Origin: UBA4416 sp043719555
Lineage (GTDB): Bacteria > Bacteroidota > Bacteroidia > B-17B0 > Aurantibacillaceae
Assembly: GCA_043719555.1 (NCBI GenBank)
Contig: JAYSTR010000120.1
Coordinates: 29,391-93,390 of the forward strand
DNA: 64,000 nucleotides
Reading direction: 5' to 3'
Positions 24,390 to 34,112 of the stretch are shown here, one piece after another. Position numbers and translations under genes: made by a program. Each line of letters starts with the position of its first letter. The first letter of the stretch is position 1. Below the pieces are notes generated by a model. The model was given only the letters and a program-made list of their open reading frames with translations, was not told where the DNA came from and made no database searches.

Positions 24390-26171
24390 CTAAACCGTTT
24401 TACTAAACGTCGATAAAATATTTAATTCCTTTAATTGTTCATCGCTAATTTCGCTTGGGCTATCGATCATAATATCTCGGCCTGAGTTATTTTTTGGGAA
24501 AGCAATAAAGTCACGTATAGAATCGCTTCCGCCAAATAACGAACACAATCTATCGAAACCAAAGGCTAAACCACCATGTGGAGGTGCGCCAAATTCAAAG
24601 GCATTCATTAAGAATCCAAATTGTTTTTGAGCTTCTTCTTTAGAAAAACCTAATAAATCAAACATTTGAGCTTGTAATTCTTTATTGTGAATACGAATAC
24701 TACCACCGCCAATTTCAACACCATTAATAACTAAATCGTAGGCGTTTGCTCTTACAGCTCCCGGATTAGTTTTTAATAATTCGAAATCTTGTGGATTTGG
24801 CGATGTAAACGGATGGTGCTTAGCGTGCCAACGACCAGCTAATGATGCCAATAAATTGGGATCGCCATCATTCCATTCTAACAAAGGAAAATCAATTACC
24901 CATAAAGCTGAGAATGTTGATTTATCGCGTAAACCTAAACGAGAGCCCATTTCTAAACGCAATTCACTCATCGCTTTACGAGTTTTTTCATCAGAGCCGG
25001 CTAATACTAAAATTAAATCGCCCGGTTGAGAGCCACAAGCAACCGACCAAGCTTTTAAATCTTCTTCTTTATAAAACTTATCTACACTAGATTTAATCGT
25101 TCCGTCAGCATTGTGACGAGCGTAAACTAAACCAGTTGCACCAACTTGCGGACGTTTAACCCATTCTGTTAATTCATCTAATTGTTTGCGGGTAAATTCT
25201 GCAGCGCCTTTAGCACAAATAGCTACAACTAATTCTGCCTCATCAAATACTTTAAAGTTTTTGCCGGCTACCACGTTATTCATTTCCACAAACTTCATTT
25301 CAAAGCGAGTATCAGGCTTATCATTGCCATAAAACTTCATTGCATCAGCATAGGTCATGTGCGGAACAAAAGGCATATCAATATTTTTGACAGCTTTAAA
25401 TAAATGACGTACTAAACCTTCAAACGTATCTAAAATATCTTGTTGCTCTACAAAACTCATCTCGCAATCAATTTGTGTAAACTCTGGTTGTCTGTCGGCT
25501 CTTAAATCCTCATCTCTAAAACATTTTACAATTTGATAGTATCTATCAAAACCACCAACCATTAATAATTGTTTAAAGGTTTGGGGAGATTGTGGCAATG
25601 CATAAAATTGCCCTTCGTTCATACGGCTAGGCACTACAAAATCACGAGCTCCTTCGGGAGTTGATTTAATTAAAACAGGTGTTTCTACTTCTAAAAAATT
25701 TAATTTATCTAAGTAGTTACGTGTTTCAATAGCCATACGGTGGCGTAATTCTAAATTTTTACGCACTTCGTTTCTGCGTAAATCTAAATAACGGTATTTC
25801 ATACGTAACTCATCTCCACCATCGGTGTTATCTTCGATAGTAAAAGGAGGAGTTATAGATGCATTTAATATTTTAAACTCTTTTACTAAAATTTCTACTT
25901 CACCAGTTGGGTTATTTTTATTTTTGCTTTCACGCTCAATAACTGTACCCATTACTTGTATCACATACTCACGACTTACGCTACGAGCTTGAGCATTCAT
26001 AGCGCTATCAATCTCTTCGTTAAAGGCTAATTGAGTTATACCATATCTGTCACGTAAATCAATAAACGTCATTCCTCCTAAATCGCGCGATTTTTGAACC
26101 CAGCCACTTAAAGTAACTTGTTTGTTAATGTCTGATAATCGTAATTCTCCGCAAGTGTGTGTACGTAGCAT
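24390..26171 (-). CDS. aspS: Aspartyl-tRNA synthetase
   Basis: 593 residues, the length of bacterial-type AspRS. It charges tRNA-Asp. N-terminal OB-fold anticodon-binding domain (CGELRLSDINKQVTLSGWVQ, then GGMTFIDLRDRYG), class II motif 2 FRDEDLRADRQPEFTQID, a GAD-type insertion domain in the middle, and motif 3 GGLAFGFDRLCSLFGG. Complete at both ends. Whether it is discriminating or also charges tRNA-Asn cannot be told without the gatCAB context. It is divergent from the 26355 gene and separated from the atp genes by a 218-nt gap. Confidence 0.97.
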   Translation of the reverse strand: MLRTHTCGELRLSDINKQVTLSGWVQKSRDLGGMTFIDLRDRYGITQLAFNEEIDSAMNAQARSVSREYVIQVMGTVIERESKNKNNPTGEVEILVKEFKILNASITPPFTIEDNTDGGDELRMKYRYLDLRRNEVRKNLELRHRMAIETRNYLDKLNFLEVETPVLIKSTPEGARDFVVPSRMNEGQFYALPQSPQTFKQLLMVGGFDRYYQIVKCFRDEDLRADRQPEFTQIDCEMSFVEQQDILDTFEGLVRHLFKAVKNIDMPFVPHMTYADAMKFYGNDKPDTRFEMKFVEMNNVVAGKNFKVFDEAELVVAICAKGAAEFTRKQLDELTEWVKRPQVGATGLVYARHNADGTIKSSVDKFYKEEDLKAWSVACGSQPGDLILVLAGSDEKTRKAMSELRLEMGSRLGLRDKSTFSALWVIDFPLLEWNDGDPNLLASLAGRWHAKHHPFTSPNPQDFELLKTNPGAVRANAYDLVINGVEIGGGSIRIHNKELQAQMFDLLGFSKEEAQKQFGFLMNAFEFGAPPHGGLAFGFDRLCSLFGGSDSIRDFIAFPKNNSGRDIMIDSPSEISDEQLKELNILSTFSKTV

Positions 26172-26301
26172 AATAAAAATTTTGAGCCGCTAATTTATTG
26201 AATAATTTGCTAAGTCTATCAATAAAAAACAAATCCAACGAAAGTTAAAAAACAAACAATCGCCAAAAATTATTGATTTTTTTGTTTTAAATTTACTGTA
26301 T

Positions 26302-26338
26302 GTAAACTATGCCAATTAATTTGGCATTTTTAGTTTAC
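26302..26338. repeat. Nested inverted repeat in the aspS/26355 divergent region
   Basis: Outer arms GTAAACTA (26302-26309) and TAGTTTAC (26331-26338); inner arms TGCCAA (26310-26315) and TTGGCA (26321-26326); a four-T bulge on the right. It ends 16 nt before the ATG at 26355. Could be an operator or a 5' leader hairpin. Confidence 0.6.
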
Positions 26339-26354
26339 GCATAGTTGGATACTA

Positions 26355-29300
26355 ATGGAATTATTTTTTACGCATAACAAGTTGTGTAATCGTTTGCGAT
26401 GGCTGATGGTGTGGTGTGTTATGGCGGTAACAACTAATGCTCAAATAAATACCTTTCCTTATTTTCAAAATTTCGAAACTAATAATGGAGGCTGGACTTC
26501 TGGCGGATCTTTATCGGACTGGGTGTATGGTATACCAAATAAACCAAACATTACAAGCGCAGGAAGTGGAAGTAAATGTTGGATAAATGGGGGTTTAGCC
26601 TTAACGGGAACGGGTTATAATGACAATGAAGAATCATTTGTGGTAAGTCCTGTTTTCGATTTTACAACACTCACGCATCCCTGGATTTCGTTTAAAATAT
26701 TTTGGGAAACCGAAAAACAATTTGATGGAGGCAATTTGCAATACTCAATTAATGGAGGAGCTTCTTGGGTAAAAATAGGGGTTGTAAACGATCCTAGCAA
26801 TTGTATGACCGCAAATTGGTATAACTCAAGTTCTATTAGCCAATTAGTTAATTTAGATCCATCGAAACAAGGTTGGGCTGGAAATCATTATGCTACATCA
26901 GATGCTGGTACAGGAAACCCAAACGCTACAGGGCCGACCTGTAAATTAGGCTCTGGTTCAAACGGATGGGTGGTGGCAAAACATTGTTTAAACGGCTTAG
27001 GAGGACAACCAAATGTGAAGTTGAGATTTACTTTTGCATCGGGCTCCCAGTGTAATTATTTTGATGGTTTAGCCTTTGATGATATTTTAATTCAGAATGG
27101 ACAAAGTAACGCACCTGATTTTAATGCAGTTTGCTCTTCGACTCAAAATCAAATTAATTTTACAAGTGTTTTACCAACTTGCCCAACACCATTATCTACA
27201 AGCTTATTATGGAATTTTGGAGATCCATCTACAGGTACATCAAACACGAGTTCAGCAACAAATCCAACACATGCGTTTTCTACAGCAGGCATTTACACAG
27301 TAAGCTTAACTCAATCTGGTGGCCCTTGTAATCCTCCGGGAACAATTACCAAAACAGTGAGTGTGTTGAGTTCATCAATTACTGTATTAACACAGATTTC
27401 TTGTTTTAATGGTAATGATGGTAGTGTAATAGTTGCACCCTTGTTTGGCACAGGCCCTTATACATACTCTTGGTCGCCAACTGGAGCAACTACAAACAGT
27501 ATGACAAACTTATCTGCTGGAAATTATTATTCGACTGTTACGGATAGTAAAGGCTGTAAAAAACAGGCTAGTGTAAGTATTATTAATGGACCATCTGTTG
27601 TGGCTACGATATCGCAAACAGATGTTACTTGTTCTAATTTATCAAGTGGACAAGCAAGTGTTAGTGTATTTGGAGGAAATGCAAGTAATACGTTTACATG
27701 GCTACCAATGAACACACACGCAGATAATGTGACTGGTTTATCTGCAGGTAATTATAGTTTACAGATAATGAATTTTAATGGATGTGGACAAACAGAAACG
27801 TTTACTATCGCAGAACCAGCAAATTCAGTAACAGTTTCGGCAAATGTAACAGGCACAGGATGCAGTACTAATAGTGGAACAATTACAGTTACTGCTTTAG
27901 GAGCTTCGCCAAATACAACGTATAATTGGACTCCATCAGTAAGTACAACAACCATTGCAAATGCGGTATCAGCAGGTGTTTATACAATTGTTGTAAATAA
28001 CAACATTAGTTGCCCAAAAACAATTACAGTGGCTGTTGTTGCTGCCGTCTCTCCAAGTGTTGTGTTAACACCAACCGATGTATCGTGTTTTGGTTTAGCA
28101 GATGGAAAAATTAAAGCAACCATTACAGGAGGAAGCACACCATATACATATGGATGGTTGCCGTCTGGTGGAAGTACTGCAGCAGCTTCGAATTTATCGG
28201 CAGGGAATTATTCTTTTGTAGTAAGTGATGGTAATGGCTGTAGAACAAATGCGTATACAACTATTACCGAACCGTCTGATTTTACTTTAACGGTAAGTGG
28301 CAACCAAACAGTATGTGCATCCAGTTCTGCAATGCTTACCACTACGGTTGTTGGCGCACCTACAAACACGGTTAATTGGCAAAATAATAATATAAACGGC
28401 GCTTCAATTAGTGTGTCGCCAAGCGTGACAACAACCTATACTGCACAAGCTATTAATAGCAATGGATGTAAGAGTAATAAGGCAACAACAACTGTTTATG
28501 CAACATCAACACTTAGTGTTGTAACATCGCCGAGTGTAAATGTTTGCCAAGGATTAACAACAACACTAGCAACTACAGTAACGGGTGGTAATGGAAATTA
28601 TCAATACAATTGGTTGCCAAATCATGAAACAACCAGTGCTATTACATTTGTTGTTAATGCGCCTTTTGTTTACACAGTAACAGCTAATGATATTTGTTCG
28701 AGTGTTACGGGTACTGTTAATGTGTTAGTAACAACAATGCCAATGGTTAAAGTGTTTGATAGTATTTTTGGTTGTGCGCCGTTATGTATGAGGTTATATG
28801 ATTCGACCTTAATTAATAATGGCAACATTGCTAAATGGGATTGGCATTTTTCTAATGGACAAAAAAGTAATGCAACCAGCCCGAATATTTGTTTTAATGA
28901 CGCAGGAAAATATACAGGGCAATTAAATGTGACCACAACAAATAATTGTTCGTATAAATTAGTTGATTTTAATAAGATACGAATTTTACCAAAACCTAAA
29001 GCTGATTTCACATCCAGCAAAGGCTTTGAAAGCACAGAATATGAAACTAATTTTACATTTACAAACAGTTCATCTGATTATGTGAGTGTACACTGGAATC
29101 CCTACACAAATATTAAAACAACAGATACAATTAACGAGAGTTTTCCGGAAGTGGGAACCTATTCGGTTACCTTAGTTGCTATTAACACCTTAGGCTGTAA
29201 CGACACTATTACGAAAGAAATTAAAATAAATCCAGAGTTTACATTCTTTGCGCCAAATGCTATATCGCCAGAAGGAAATGGCTTAAACGATGTTTTTTTA

Positions 29301-29516
29301 CCAAAAGGAATGGCGTGGGATGAAACTAAGTATACACTTACTATTTTTGATAGATGGGGCCAGCAAATTTTTACAACCAACGATGCATATAAAGGCTGGA
29401 ATGGTACTTATAAAGGTTTAAAAACAACGAACGATATTTATGTTTATAAAGTTGAGTTAACGGATATCTTCGATAAAGACCATGTGTTTATAGGCCACGT
29501 GATGGTTGTAAAATAA
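26355..29516 (+). CDS. Large secreted protein with PKD and SprB repeats, type B (gliding) sorting domain
   Basis: 1053 residues. Signal peptide with cleavage near TNA (about residue 29). Residues ~30-255 are a MAM-like or jelly-roll module (YFQNFETNNGGW, then DGLAFDDILIQNG). A PKD-like domain follows (WNFGDPSTG, AGIYTVSLTQSG). Then several SprB-like repeats of ~70-75 residues (for example ISCFNGNDGSVIV and VSCFGLADGKIKATI, each with GNY/TxxDxxGC ends), a second PKD-like domain near 815-880 (WDWHFSNGQKS), another beta domain, and a C-terminal ~90-residue gliding-motility-associated/T9SS type B domain (FFAPNAISPEGNGLNDVF, then YTLTIFDRWGQQIF, ending GHVMVVK). The likely role is a surface adhesin; no enzyme motif is seen. 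It converges with kbl, 13 nt apart, with no terminator visible. Confidence 0.88.
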   Translation: MELFFTHNKLCNRLRWLMVWCVMAVTTNAQINTFPYFQNFETNNGGWTSGGSLSDWVYGIPNKPNITSAGSGSKCWINGGLALTGTGYNDNEESFVVSPVFDFTTLTHPWISFKIFWETEKQFDGGNLQYSINGGASWVKIGVVNDPSNCMTANWYNSSSISQLVNLDPSKQGWAGNHYATSDAGTGNPNATGPTCKLGSGSNGWVVAKHCLNGLGGQPNVKLRFTFASGSQCNYFDGLAFDDILIQNGQSNAPDFNAVCSSTQNQINFTSVLPTCPTPLSTSLLWNFGDPSTGTSNTSSATNPTHAFSTAGIYTVSLTQSGGPCNPPGTITKTVSVLSSSITVLTQISCFNGNDGSVIVAPLFGTGPYTYSWSPTGATTNSMTNLSAGNYYSTVTDSKGCKKQASVSIINGPSVVATISQTDVTCSNLSSGQASVSVFGGNASNTFTWLPMNTHADNVTGLSAGNYSLQIMNFNGCGQTETFTIAEPANSVTVSANVTGTGCSTNSGTITVTALGASPNTTYNWTPSVSTTTIANAVSAGVYTIVVNNNISCPKTITVAVVAAVSPSVVLTPTDVSCFGLADGKIKATITGGSTPYTYGWLPSGGSTAAASNLSAGNYSFVVSDGNGCRTNAYTTITEPSDFTLTVSGNQTVCASSSAMLTTTVVGAPTNTVNWQNNNINGASISVSPSVTTTYTAQAINSNGCKSNKATTTVYATSTLSVVTSPSVNVCQGLTTTLATTVTGGNGNYQYNWLPNHETTSAITFVVNAPFVYTVTANDICSSVTGTVNVLVTTMPMVKVFDSIFGCAPLCMRLYDSTLINNGNIAKWDWHFSNGQKSNATSPNICFNDAGKYTGQLNVTTTNNCSYKLVDFNKIRILPKPKADFTSSKGFESTEYETNFTFTNSSSDYVSVHWNPYTNIKTTDTINESFPEVGTYSVTLVAINTLGCNDTITKEIKINPEFTFFAPNAISPEGNGLNDVFLPKGMAWDETKYTLTIFDRWGQQIFTTNDAYKGWNGTYKGLKTTNDIYVYKVELTDIFDKDHVFIGHVMVVK

Positions 29517-29529
29517 CCGTAATCAAAAA

Positions 29530-30720
29530 TTATTTAATCACCCCTAATTCTTTTCCTACTTTTTCAAAAGCCGCTAAAGCTTTATCTAAATGAGCTTGTG
29601 TATGAGCTGCCGATAGTTGCACACGAATACGAGCTTGTCCTTTTGGAACAACTGGAAAAAAGAATCCAATCACATAAATGCCTTCCGCTAACAATTTCTC
29701 AGCAAATACTTGTGATAGTTTTGCATCATATAACATAACCGGAACGATAGCAGAATCACCTTCTTTAAATTCTAAACTTATTTTACGTAAACCAGTTTTA
29801 AAATAATTGATATTACTTTCTAAGGTGTCGCGAAGTTCTGTTGTTTCGCTTAATAAATCTAATACAGCTATAGATGCTCCAACAATACTTGGCGCTAAAG
29901 AGTTTGAAAACAAATAAGGACGAGAGCGTTGGCGTAATATTTCTATCACTTCTTTTTTTGCTGAGGTAAATCCACCCATAGCACCACCTAAAGCTTTACC
30001 TAAAGTTCCTGTAACGATATCCACACGATGCATGACATTTTTTAATTCTATAGTACCTCGTCCAGTTTTACCAATAAAGCCAGATGCGTGGCTTTCATCA
30101 ACCATCACTAAAGCATTATATTTATCAGCTAAGTCGCAAATTTTATCTAAAGGAGCAACAAAGCCATCCATGCTAAACACACCATCTGTAACAATAATAC
30201 GGTAACGTTGTGCTTGTGCTTTTATAAGTTGCTCTTCTAAGTCAGCCATATCGCAATTTTTATAACGATATCGCTGTGCTTTACATAAACGCACGCCATC
30301 AATAATGGATGCGTGATTTAGTTCATCAGAAATAATGGCATCTTCTTCTCCAAACAAAGGTTCAAATACGCCACCGTTTGCATCAAAAGCAGCTGCATAT
30401 AAAATAGTATCTTCTTGACCAACAAATTTTGCTAATTTTTGCTCTAAAGTTTTATGGATATCTTGTGTACCACAAATAAAGCGAACCGATGACATACCAT
30501 AACCGTGAGTATCTAAAGCATTTTTAGCACCTTGTATCACTTTTGGATGAGACGATAAGCCTAAATAATTATTAGCACAAAAAATAATCACTTCTTTTCC
30601 ATCAATTACTTTTACGGTTGCTCCTTGAGGCGTAATGATAACGCGCTCTTTTTTAAACAAGCCATTTTGTTCAATTTCGTTAAGTTGATTTTGTAAGTGA
30701 TTTTGAAACGTACCGTACAT
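29530..30720 (-). CDS. kbl: Glycine C-acetyltransferase (2-amino-3-ketobutyrate CoA ligase)
   Basis: 396 residues. PLP-dependent alpha-oxoamine synthase that cleaves 2-amino-3-oxobutyrate with CoA to glycine and acetyl-CoA (threonine catabolism) or runs in reverse. FCANNYLGLSSHP, SVRFICGTQDIHK, DELNHASIIDGVRLCKAQRYRY and the PLP lysine at residue 242 (VTGTLGKALGGAMGG) closely match Kbl. The related serine palmitoyltransferase of Bacteroidota differs at these sites. Threonine dehydrogenase (tdh) is not adjacent. It is a single gene after a terminator. Confidence 0.95.
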   Translation of the reverse strand: MYGTFQNHLQNQLNEIEQNGLFKKERVIITPQGATVKVIDGKEVIIFCANNYLGLSSHPKVIQGAKNALDTHGYGMSSVRFICGTQDIHKTLEQKLAKFVGQEDTILYAAAFDANGGVFEPLFGEEDAIISDELNHASIIDGVRLCKAQRYRYKNCDMADLEEQLIKAQAQRYRIIVTDGVFSMDGFVAPLDKICDLADKYNALVMVDESHASGFIGKTGRGTIELKNVMHRVDIVTGTLGKALGGAMGGFTSAKKEVIEILRQRSRPYLFSNSLAPSIVGASIAVLDLLSETTELRDTLESNINYFKTGLRKISLEFKEGDSAIVPVMLYDAKLSQVFAEKLLAEGIYVIGFFFPVVPKGQARIRVQLSAAHTQAHLDKALAAFEKVGKELGVIK

Positions 30721-30772
30721 AATAAATTAGGATTTTAAGTTGCGCCAAATTACTTTATTGTTTTGTAAAAAC

Positions 30773-30809
30773 AAAAAGCGCATTAAGAAACTAATCTTAA
30801 TGCGCTTTA
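30773..30809 (-). terminator. Rho-independent terminator of the DUF1761 gene
   Basis: 13-bp perfect stem: AAAGCGCATTAAG (30775-30787) with CTTAATGCGCTTT (30796-30808), 8-base loop; minus-strand U-run from the preceding A-tract. Confidence 0.88.
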
Positions 30810-30826
30810 AATAATAGTTAATTAAA

Positions 30827-31327
30827 TTACATCATTACAGATACAATACCGCCCATTAACGCCATAGAAACCGCCCAATATCCTAAATTCACGGCAACGT
30901 ATTTTGCACTTTTTTGCTCAAATAAAGCGTTAATTGCCATAATGGGCAATACAAGAAAAAGAGCAGCTATAATGCCGTGAAAAGCACCATGTTTAAACGT
31001 TCGGTAACTAGATCCATATAAATCCATAATTTTTTTGAATAGTTGCATCGGCTCAGAGTTAGGATCAGAAGAATCTGGTTGCATACCTAAAATAGAAAAA
31101 ATGCCATATTGATGAATTACGATTGGTTGCATAATAAAAGCTAACATAAATGAGAATAACCAAGTTAAACCCATCACTTTCATCATGTTTGCTTCTTTAC
31201 CTTTTTCTGGAGTCATACCAGTTTCATTCATCCAAATGGTACCAAATGTTTTGGGGTTAAACCAAACAAATCCTATTACTAAAGGAATTAAACTGGCAAT
31301 AAAAACGGCTAAAAAATTAACTTGCAT
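30827..31327 (-). CDS. DUF1761-family membrane protein
   Basis: 166 residues. Four hydrophobic segments at about 5-23, 49-72, 110-132 and 143-165. The first contains FLAVFIASLIPLVIGFVWFNPKTFGTIWM, the usual start of DUF1761 proteins; the pattern of short loops and a polar middle portion (QPDSSDPNSEPMQLFKKIMD) also fits. Function of the family is unknown. It is a single gene with its own terminator between kbl and the glycan block. Confidence 0.8.
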   Translation of the reverse strand: MQVNFLAVFIASLIPLVIGFVWFNPKTFGTIWMNETGMTPEKGKEANMMKVMGLTWLFSFMLAFIMQPIVIHQYGIFSILGMQPDSSDPNSEPMQLFKKIMDLYGSSYRTFKHGAFHGIIAALFLVLPIMAINALFEQKSAKYVAVNLGYWAVSMALMGGIVSVMM

Positions 31328-31371
31328 AATTATATTGTTTTAAGGGGTTAGATATTAAAAATAGTAAAAAA

Positions 31372-32187
31372 CTAATACGCGTCAAAATCGATTAATTCGA
31401 AATAGATGTTTTTTGTATTGATGTCAATGTTGAAATCACCTAAGGGTTTAAAAATTAAATTTAAGGGAGAGGGTTTTAATTTATCAGGAATTTTACATTT
31501 AAAAAAGGTAACAGGAACATTATTTAAACCAATAACCATTTTTATTAAACCAACGCTTTTATTAGAGCCTATAGCAAATCGTTTGCTTAAACATGCAGAA
31601 ATAAAATACTTCTCTGTGTTTGAGTATATAAAATTTGATTGTATATAATTAGTTGATGGATTATTTGTGCGCCATACTAATGTTTGTTCATCAATTAATG
31701 ATGAGAAAACATTAGTGTTAATTTGATAAGTAGTATTGTCATATAAATACAAATAAGCATTTAATGGAGCTATTAAATTAAACCCTAATTTTTTTGTAAA
31801 TCCATGTGTGCTATTTTGATTAGCAACTCCTATTACAAACTGGTAACCTAACTGCGCACCTAACTCATAGGTTTTAGTTGCTAATTGCGTAAACAATCCT
31901 TTGCCCTGAAAGTTCGCATCTGTAGCTGTGTTTAATGATAATAATCCTTTATAGTTTGTGTTGTTTATAGTGTATACAACAGGTATGGTAACATAATGCC
32001 CCACTAGTTTTTTATCATAAAATGCATCGTAACCAACTACTTTACCAAGAGGGTTTGAAAAGTATTGCCATTTTAAAAACTCATAGGTGTATTTTTGTGT
32101 TGATGGAAAAACAGATGATAGCAAGGAAGCATAAGACTTTAGACTAGCTTCATCGGTTTGCGTTTGTTTAAATTCAAATTCCATCAT
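31372..32187 (-). CDS. GNAT-fold acyltransferase in the glycan block
   Basis: 271 residues. The first half is a GNAT domain: VGHYVTIPVVY, LSLNTATDANFQGKGLFTQLA (acetyl-CoA loop GKGL) and VIGVANQNSTHGFTKKLGF. The second half of ~120 residues has no family I recognise. Proteins of this shape occur in polysaccharide clusters of Bacteroidota. It is the last gene of the 35.5-31.4 kb minus-strand block; its ATG overlaps the upstream stop codon (TAATG), so translation is coupled to the deacetylase. Substrate unknown; an amino sugar or lipid-linked glycan would fit the context. Confidence 0.75.
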   Translation of the reverse strand: MMEFEFKQTQTDEASLKSYASLLSSVFPSTQKYTYEFLKWQYFSNPLGKVVGYDAFYDKKLVGHYVTIPVVYTINNTNYKGLLSLNTATDANFQGKGLFTQLATKTYELGAQLGYQFVIGVANQNSTHGFTKKLGFNLIAPLNAYLYLYDNTTYQINTNVFSSLIDEQTLVWRTNNPSTNYIQSNFIYSNTEKYFISACLSKRFAIGSNKSVGLIKMVIGLNNVPVTFFKCKIPDKLKPSPLNLIFKPLGDFNIDINTKNIYFELIDFDAY

Positions 32188-33017
32188 TACAATGTTTTTA
32201 AATACTCGGAGTAAGTAATAATTTTTGCGTCAAAAGAAACTAACTTGTTTAAGCGATTAAATACATTTTTACGATTATAATACATGAGATAATTATAAAA
32301 CGTACTGTTATTTATCCCGTTGTGCATAAAATGTTCTTGCTTAGTATCTATATCATAAGGATGGAAATAACTTAATAACGGTTGATTATTTTTAAAACAA
32401 GAAGCTATATTGTTTTTTAATACAAGCCACGGAAACACTCTAAAATAAATACCACCAGCTGTTGGAAAATTTAATGGGCCAAGTTTGCCGAGTGTAATGG
32501 GTAATTCCCATAAAGCATTGTTAATTAATTTGGGTTCAGTACCAAATTCTTTCCAGCCAAATAAGGGGTTTTGTGCAGGCAAAACAGAACTCGAATATTT
32601 AAAACCTAATTCTATTAATACTTCGTGTGCCCATTGTGTTTTCTCTGTTATAGAAAGTACAGGAGCTCTAAAACCAATAATGTTTTTTGCTCCAGCTTTT
32701 GTTAATGCGTTGAGGTTTTTTTCTAAATCAAGTTTAAATGTTTCATTCGAGTGTTTATCTAACGTGATGTGACTATAGGAATGGCATGCGATTTCGTGTC
32801 CCTCATCCATAATCTGTTTTATTAAATCAGGATAACGCTCTGCAATTTTTCCTACGACGAAAAAAGTACAGTGTGCGTTTTTTTGTTTAAGCCAAGTTAA
32901 ATATAGCTGTGTGTTTTCTTCAACTCTATCTTTATAAAACGAGCCATTAACAACATTCTCGCGAACATCTTCTAAATCAATGCTAAATAAAAAATGATTA
33001 TCCTTTTTTAGAGTCAT
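32187..33017 (-). CDS. Polysaccharide deacetylase (NodB-like)
   Basis: 276 residues. Carbohydrate esterase 4 fold: catalytic-base region FSIDLEDVRE with Asp14 and Glu16/Asp17, a TFFVVGKIAERYPDLI segment, and the metal-binding HSYSH at 79-83. The later motif FRAPVLSIT is the expected RxP motif. The overall layout matches the PEP-CTERM/exopolysaccharide-type deacetylases. No signal peptide, so it may act on a lipid-linked intermediate inside the cell. The gene overlaps the DUF2304 gene by 20 nt. Confidence 0.88.
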   Translation of the reverse strand: MTLKKDNHFLFSIDLEDVRENVVNGSFYKDRVEENTQLYLTWLKQKNAHCTFFVVGKIAERYPDLIKQIMDEGHEIACHSYSHITLDKHSNETFKLDLEKNLNALTKAGAKNIIGFRAPVLSITEKTQWAHEVLIELGFKYSSSVLPAQNPLFGWKEFGTEPKLINNALWELPITLGKLGPLNFPTAGGIYFRVFPWLVLKNNIASCFKNNQPLLSYFHPYDIDTKQEHFMHNGINNSTFYNYLMYYNRKNVFNRLNKLVSFDAKIITYSEYLKTL

Positions 33018-33363
33018 CTTCTAATTTCTTTTTAAGCAAAGCCATTTCTTGTGTTAAGGTTTTAATTTGTTCATGTTGTTTAGAATTAACAACAGATAAG
33101 TGTACTAAAAACAAAACGATGGCAAAGATAGCAGCCATAAAAACCAATGCAGGCGCATAATACACGCCTAATAACTTTGCAATTACATCTAAGCCATTTC
33201 TCCAAAAAGAAAACAGTAACAATAGTGCGGTACACACAATCCATACAAAAGAATATTCTTCACGTAATTTACCCTTAGTAATTAATCTAAAAACAAAAAA
33301 CATAAATGCTAATGCAGTTATGATTGCTAAAATTTGTAAACGGTATGGTATAACGTTTTGCAT
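32998..33363 (-). CDS. DUF2304 small membrane protein
   Basis: 121 residues: two or three hydrophobic segments (about 9-27, 38-50 and 70-92) with REEYSFVWIVCTALLLLFSFWRNG between, then a charged coiled-coil tail (about 95-121) rich in Lys and Glu. This is the DUF2304 layout. Such proteins often sit beside dolichol-phosphate-mannose-synthase-like GT2 enzymes, and here the GT2 gene ends 2 nt upstream. A role as membrane partner of that enzyme is plausible but unproven. Confidence 0.82.
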   Translation of the reverse strand: MQNVIPYRLQILAIITALAFMFFVFRLITKGKLREEYSFVWIVCTALLLLFSFWRNGLDVIAKLLGVYYAPALVFMAAIFAIVLFLVHLSVVNSKQHEQIKTLTQEMALLKKKLEDDSKKG

Positions 33364-33365
33364 AA

Positions 33366-34112
33366 TTAAGTTGTTTTGTTGTTAAATTTTAAACGAATAT
33401 ATAAAAACAAAATTCCAAATGTTACTTTAAACATATAGTAAATGGAGTTAAGCGTATTAATGGACGATGTACCACTTTGGCGTTCTTTCATAAGAACAGG
33501 AACCTCAACAATTTTTAAATTATTTAAAGCATATAAAACAATAGCTTCTGGTTCAGGATATTCATCAGGATAATAATTCGCCACTATTTCTAAACTTTTT
33601 TTATTTAATGCACGGTAACCAGATGTACTATCGTTAATAGTTGTGTTAGTTAGAATTTTATTTAACCATTTAAAATAGTTAATGCCAACGCGCCTTGTAA
33701 ATGACGATTGATAACCTTCGTTGGTAATATATCTTGAACCAATAACAACATCTGCTTGATTGTTAATTAATGGATGTATTATTTTAAATAATTCTGTAGG
33801 GGGATGTTGACCATCTCCATCCATTTGTATGGCAATATCAAAACCACTATTTAGTGCATACATAAAACCCGTTTGTACAGCCCCACCTATACCTAAATTT
33901 ACTATAAGATTAAGATGAGTGAATTTGTTTATTTCAAGAATTTGCTGCGTGTTATCTGTTGAACAATCGTTTACAAAAATTGGAGTTAATGTGTAATTAG
34001 AATTTGTGGGTAATTGTTTAATCTCATAATATAAATTAACAACACTATCCTGTTCGTTGTAACAAGGAATAACAAGAGCTATGTTTAATGTTTTAGTTAT
34101 CTCTGTTACCAT
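33366..34112 (-). CDS. GT2 glycosyltransferase, DPM1-like
   Basis: 248 residues. N-terminal GT-A fold with VIPCYNEQDSVVNLYYEI, FVNDCSTDNT and the metal/nucleotide-binding MDGDGQHPP at 97-105, resembling polyprenyl-phosphate mannose or glucose synthases. VIGSRYI and TSGYRALNK are the later conserved segments. The C-terminus has one hydrophobic stretch (about 225-240). It would load a sugar on a polyprenyl phosphate for use by GT-C enzymes such as its neighbours. It overlaps the upstream GT-C gene by 20 nt and precedes DUF2304 by 2 nt. Confidence 0.88.
   Translation of the reverse strand: MVTEITKTLNIALVIPCYNEQDSVVNLYYEIKQLPTNSNYTLTPIFVNDCSTDNTQQILEINKFTHLNLIVNLGIGGAVQTGFMYALNSGFDIAIQMDGDGQHPPTELFKIIHPLINNQADVVIGSRYITNEGYQSSFTRRVGINYFKWLNKILTNTTINDSTSGYRALNKKSLEIVANYYPDEYPEPEAIVLYALNNLKIVEVPVLMKERQSGTSSINTLNSIYYMFKVTFGILFLYIRLKFNNKTT

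Noticed and set aside
29530..30720. Serine palmitoyltransferase instead of Kbl
   Set aside because: The motifs SVRFICGTQD and NHASIIDGVRLCKA are characteristic of glycine C-acetyltransferase.
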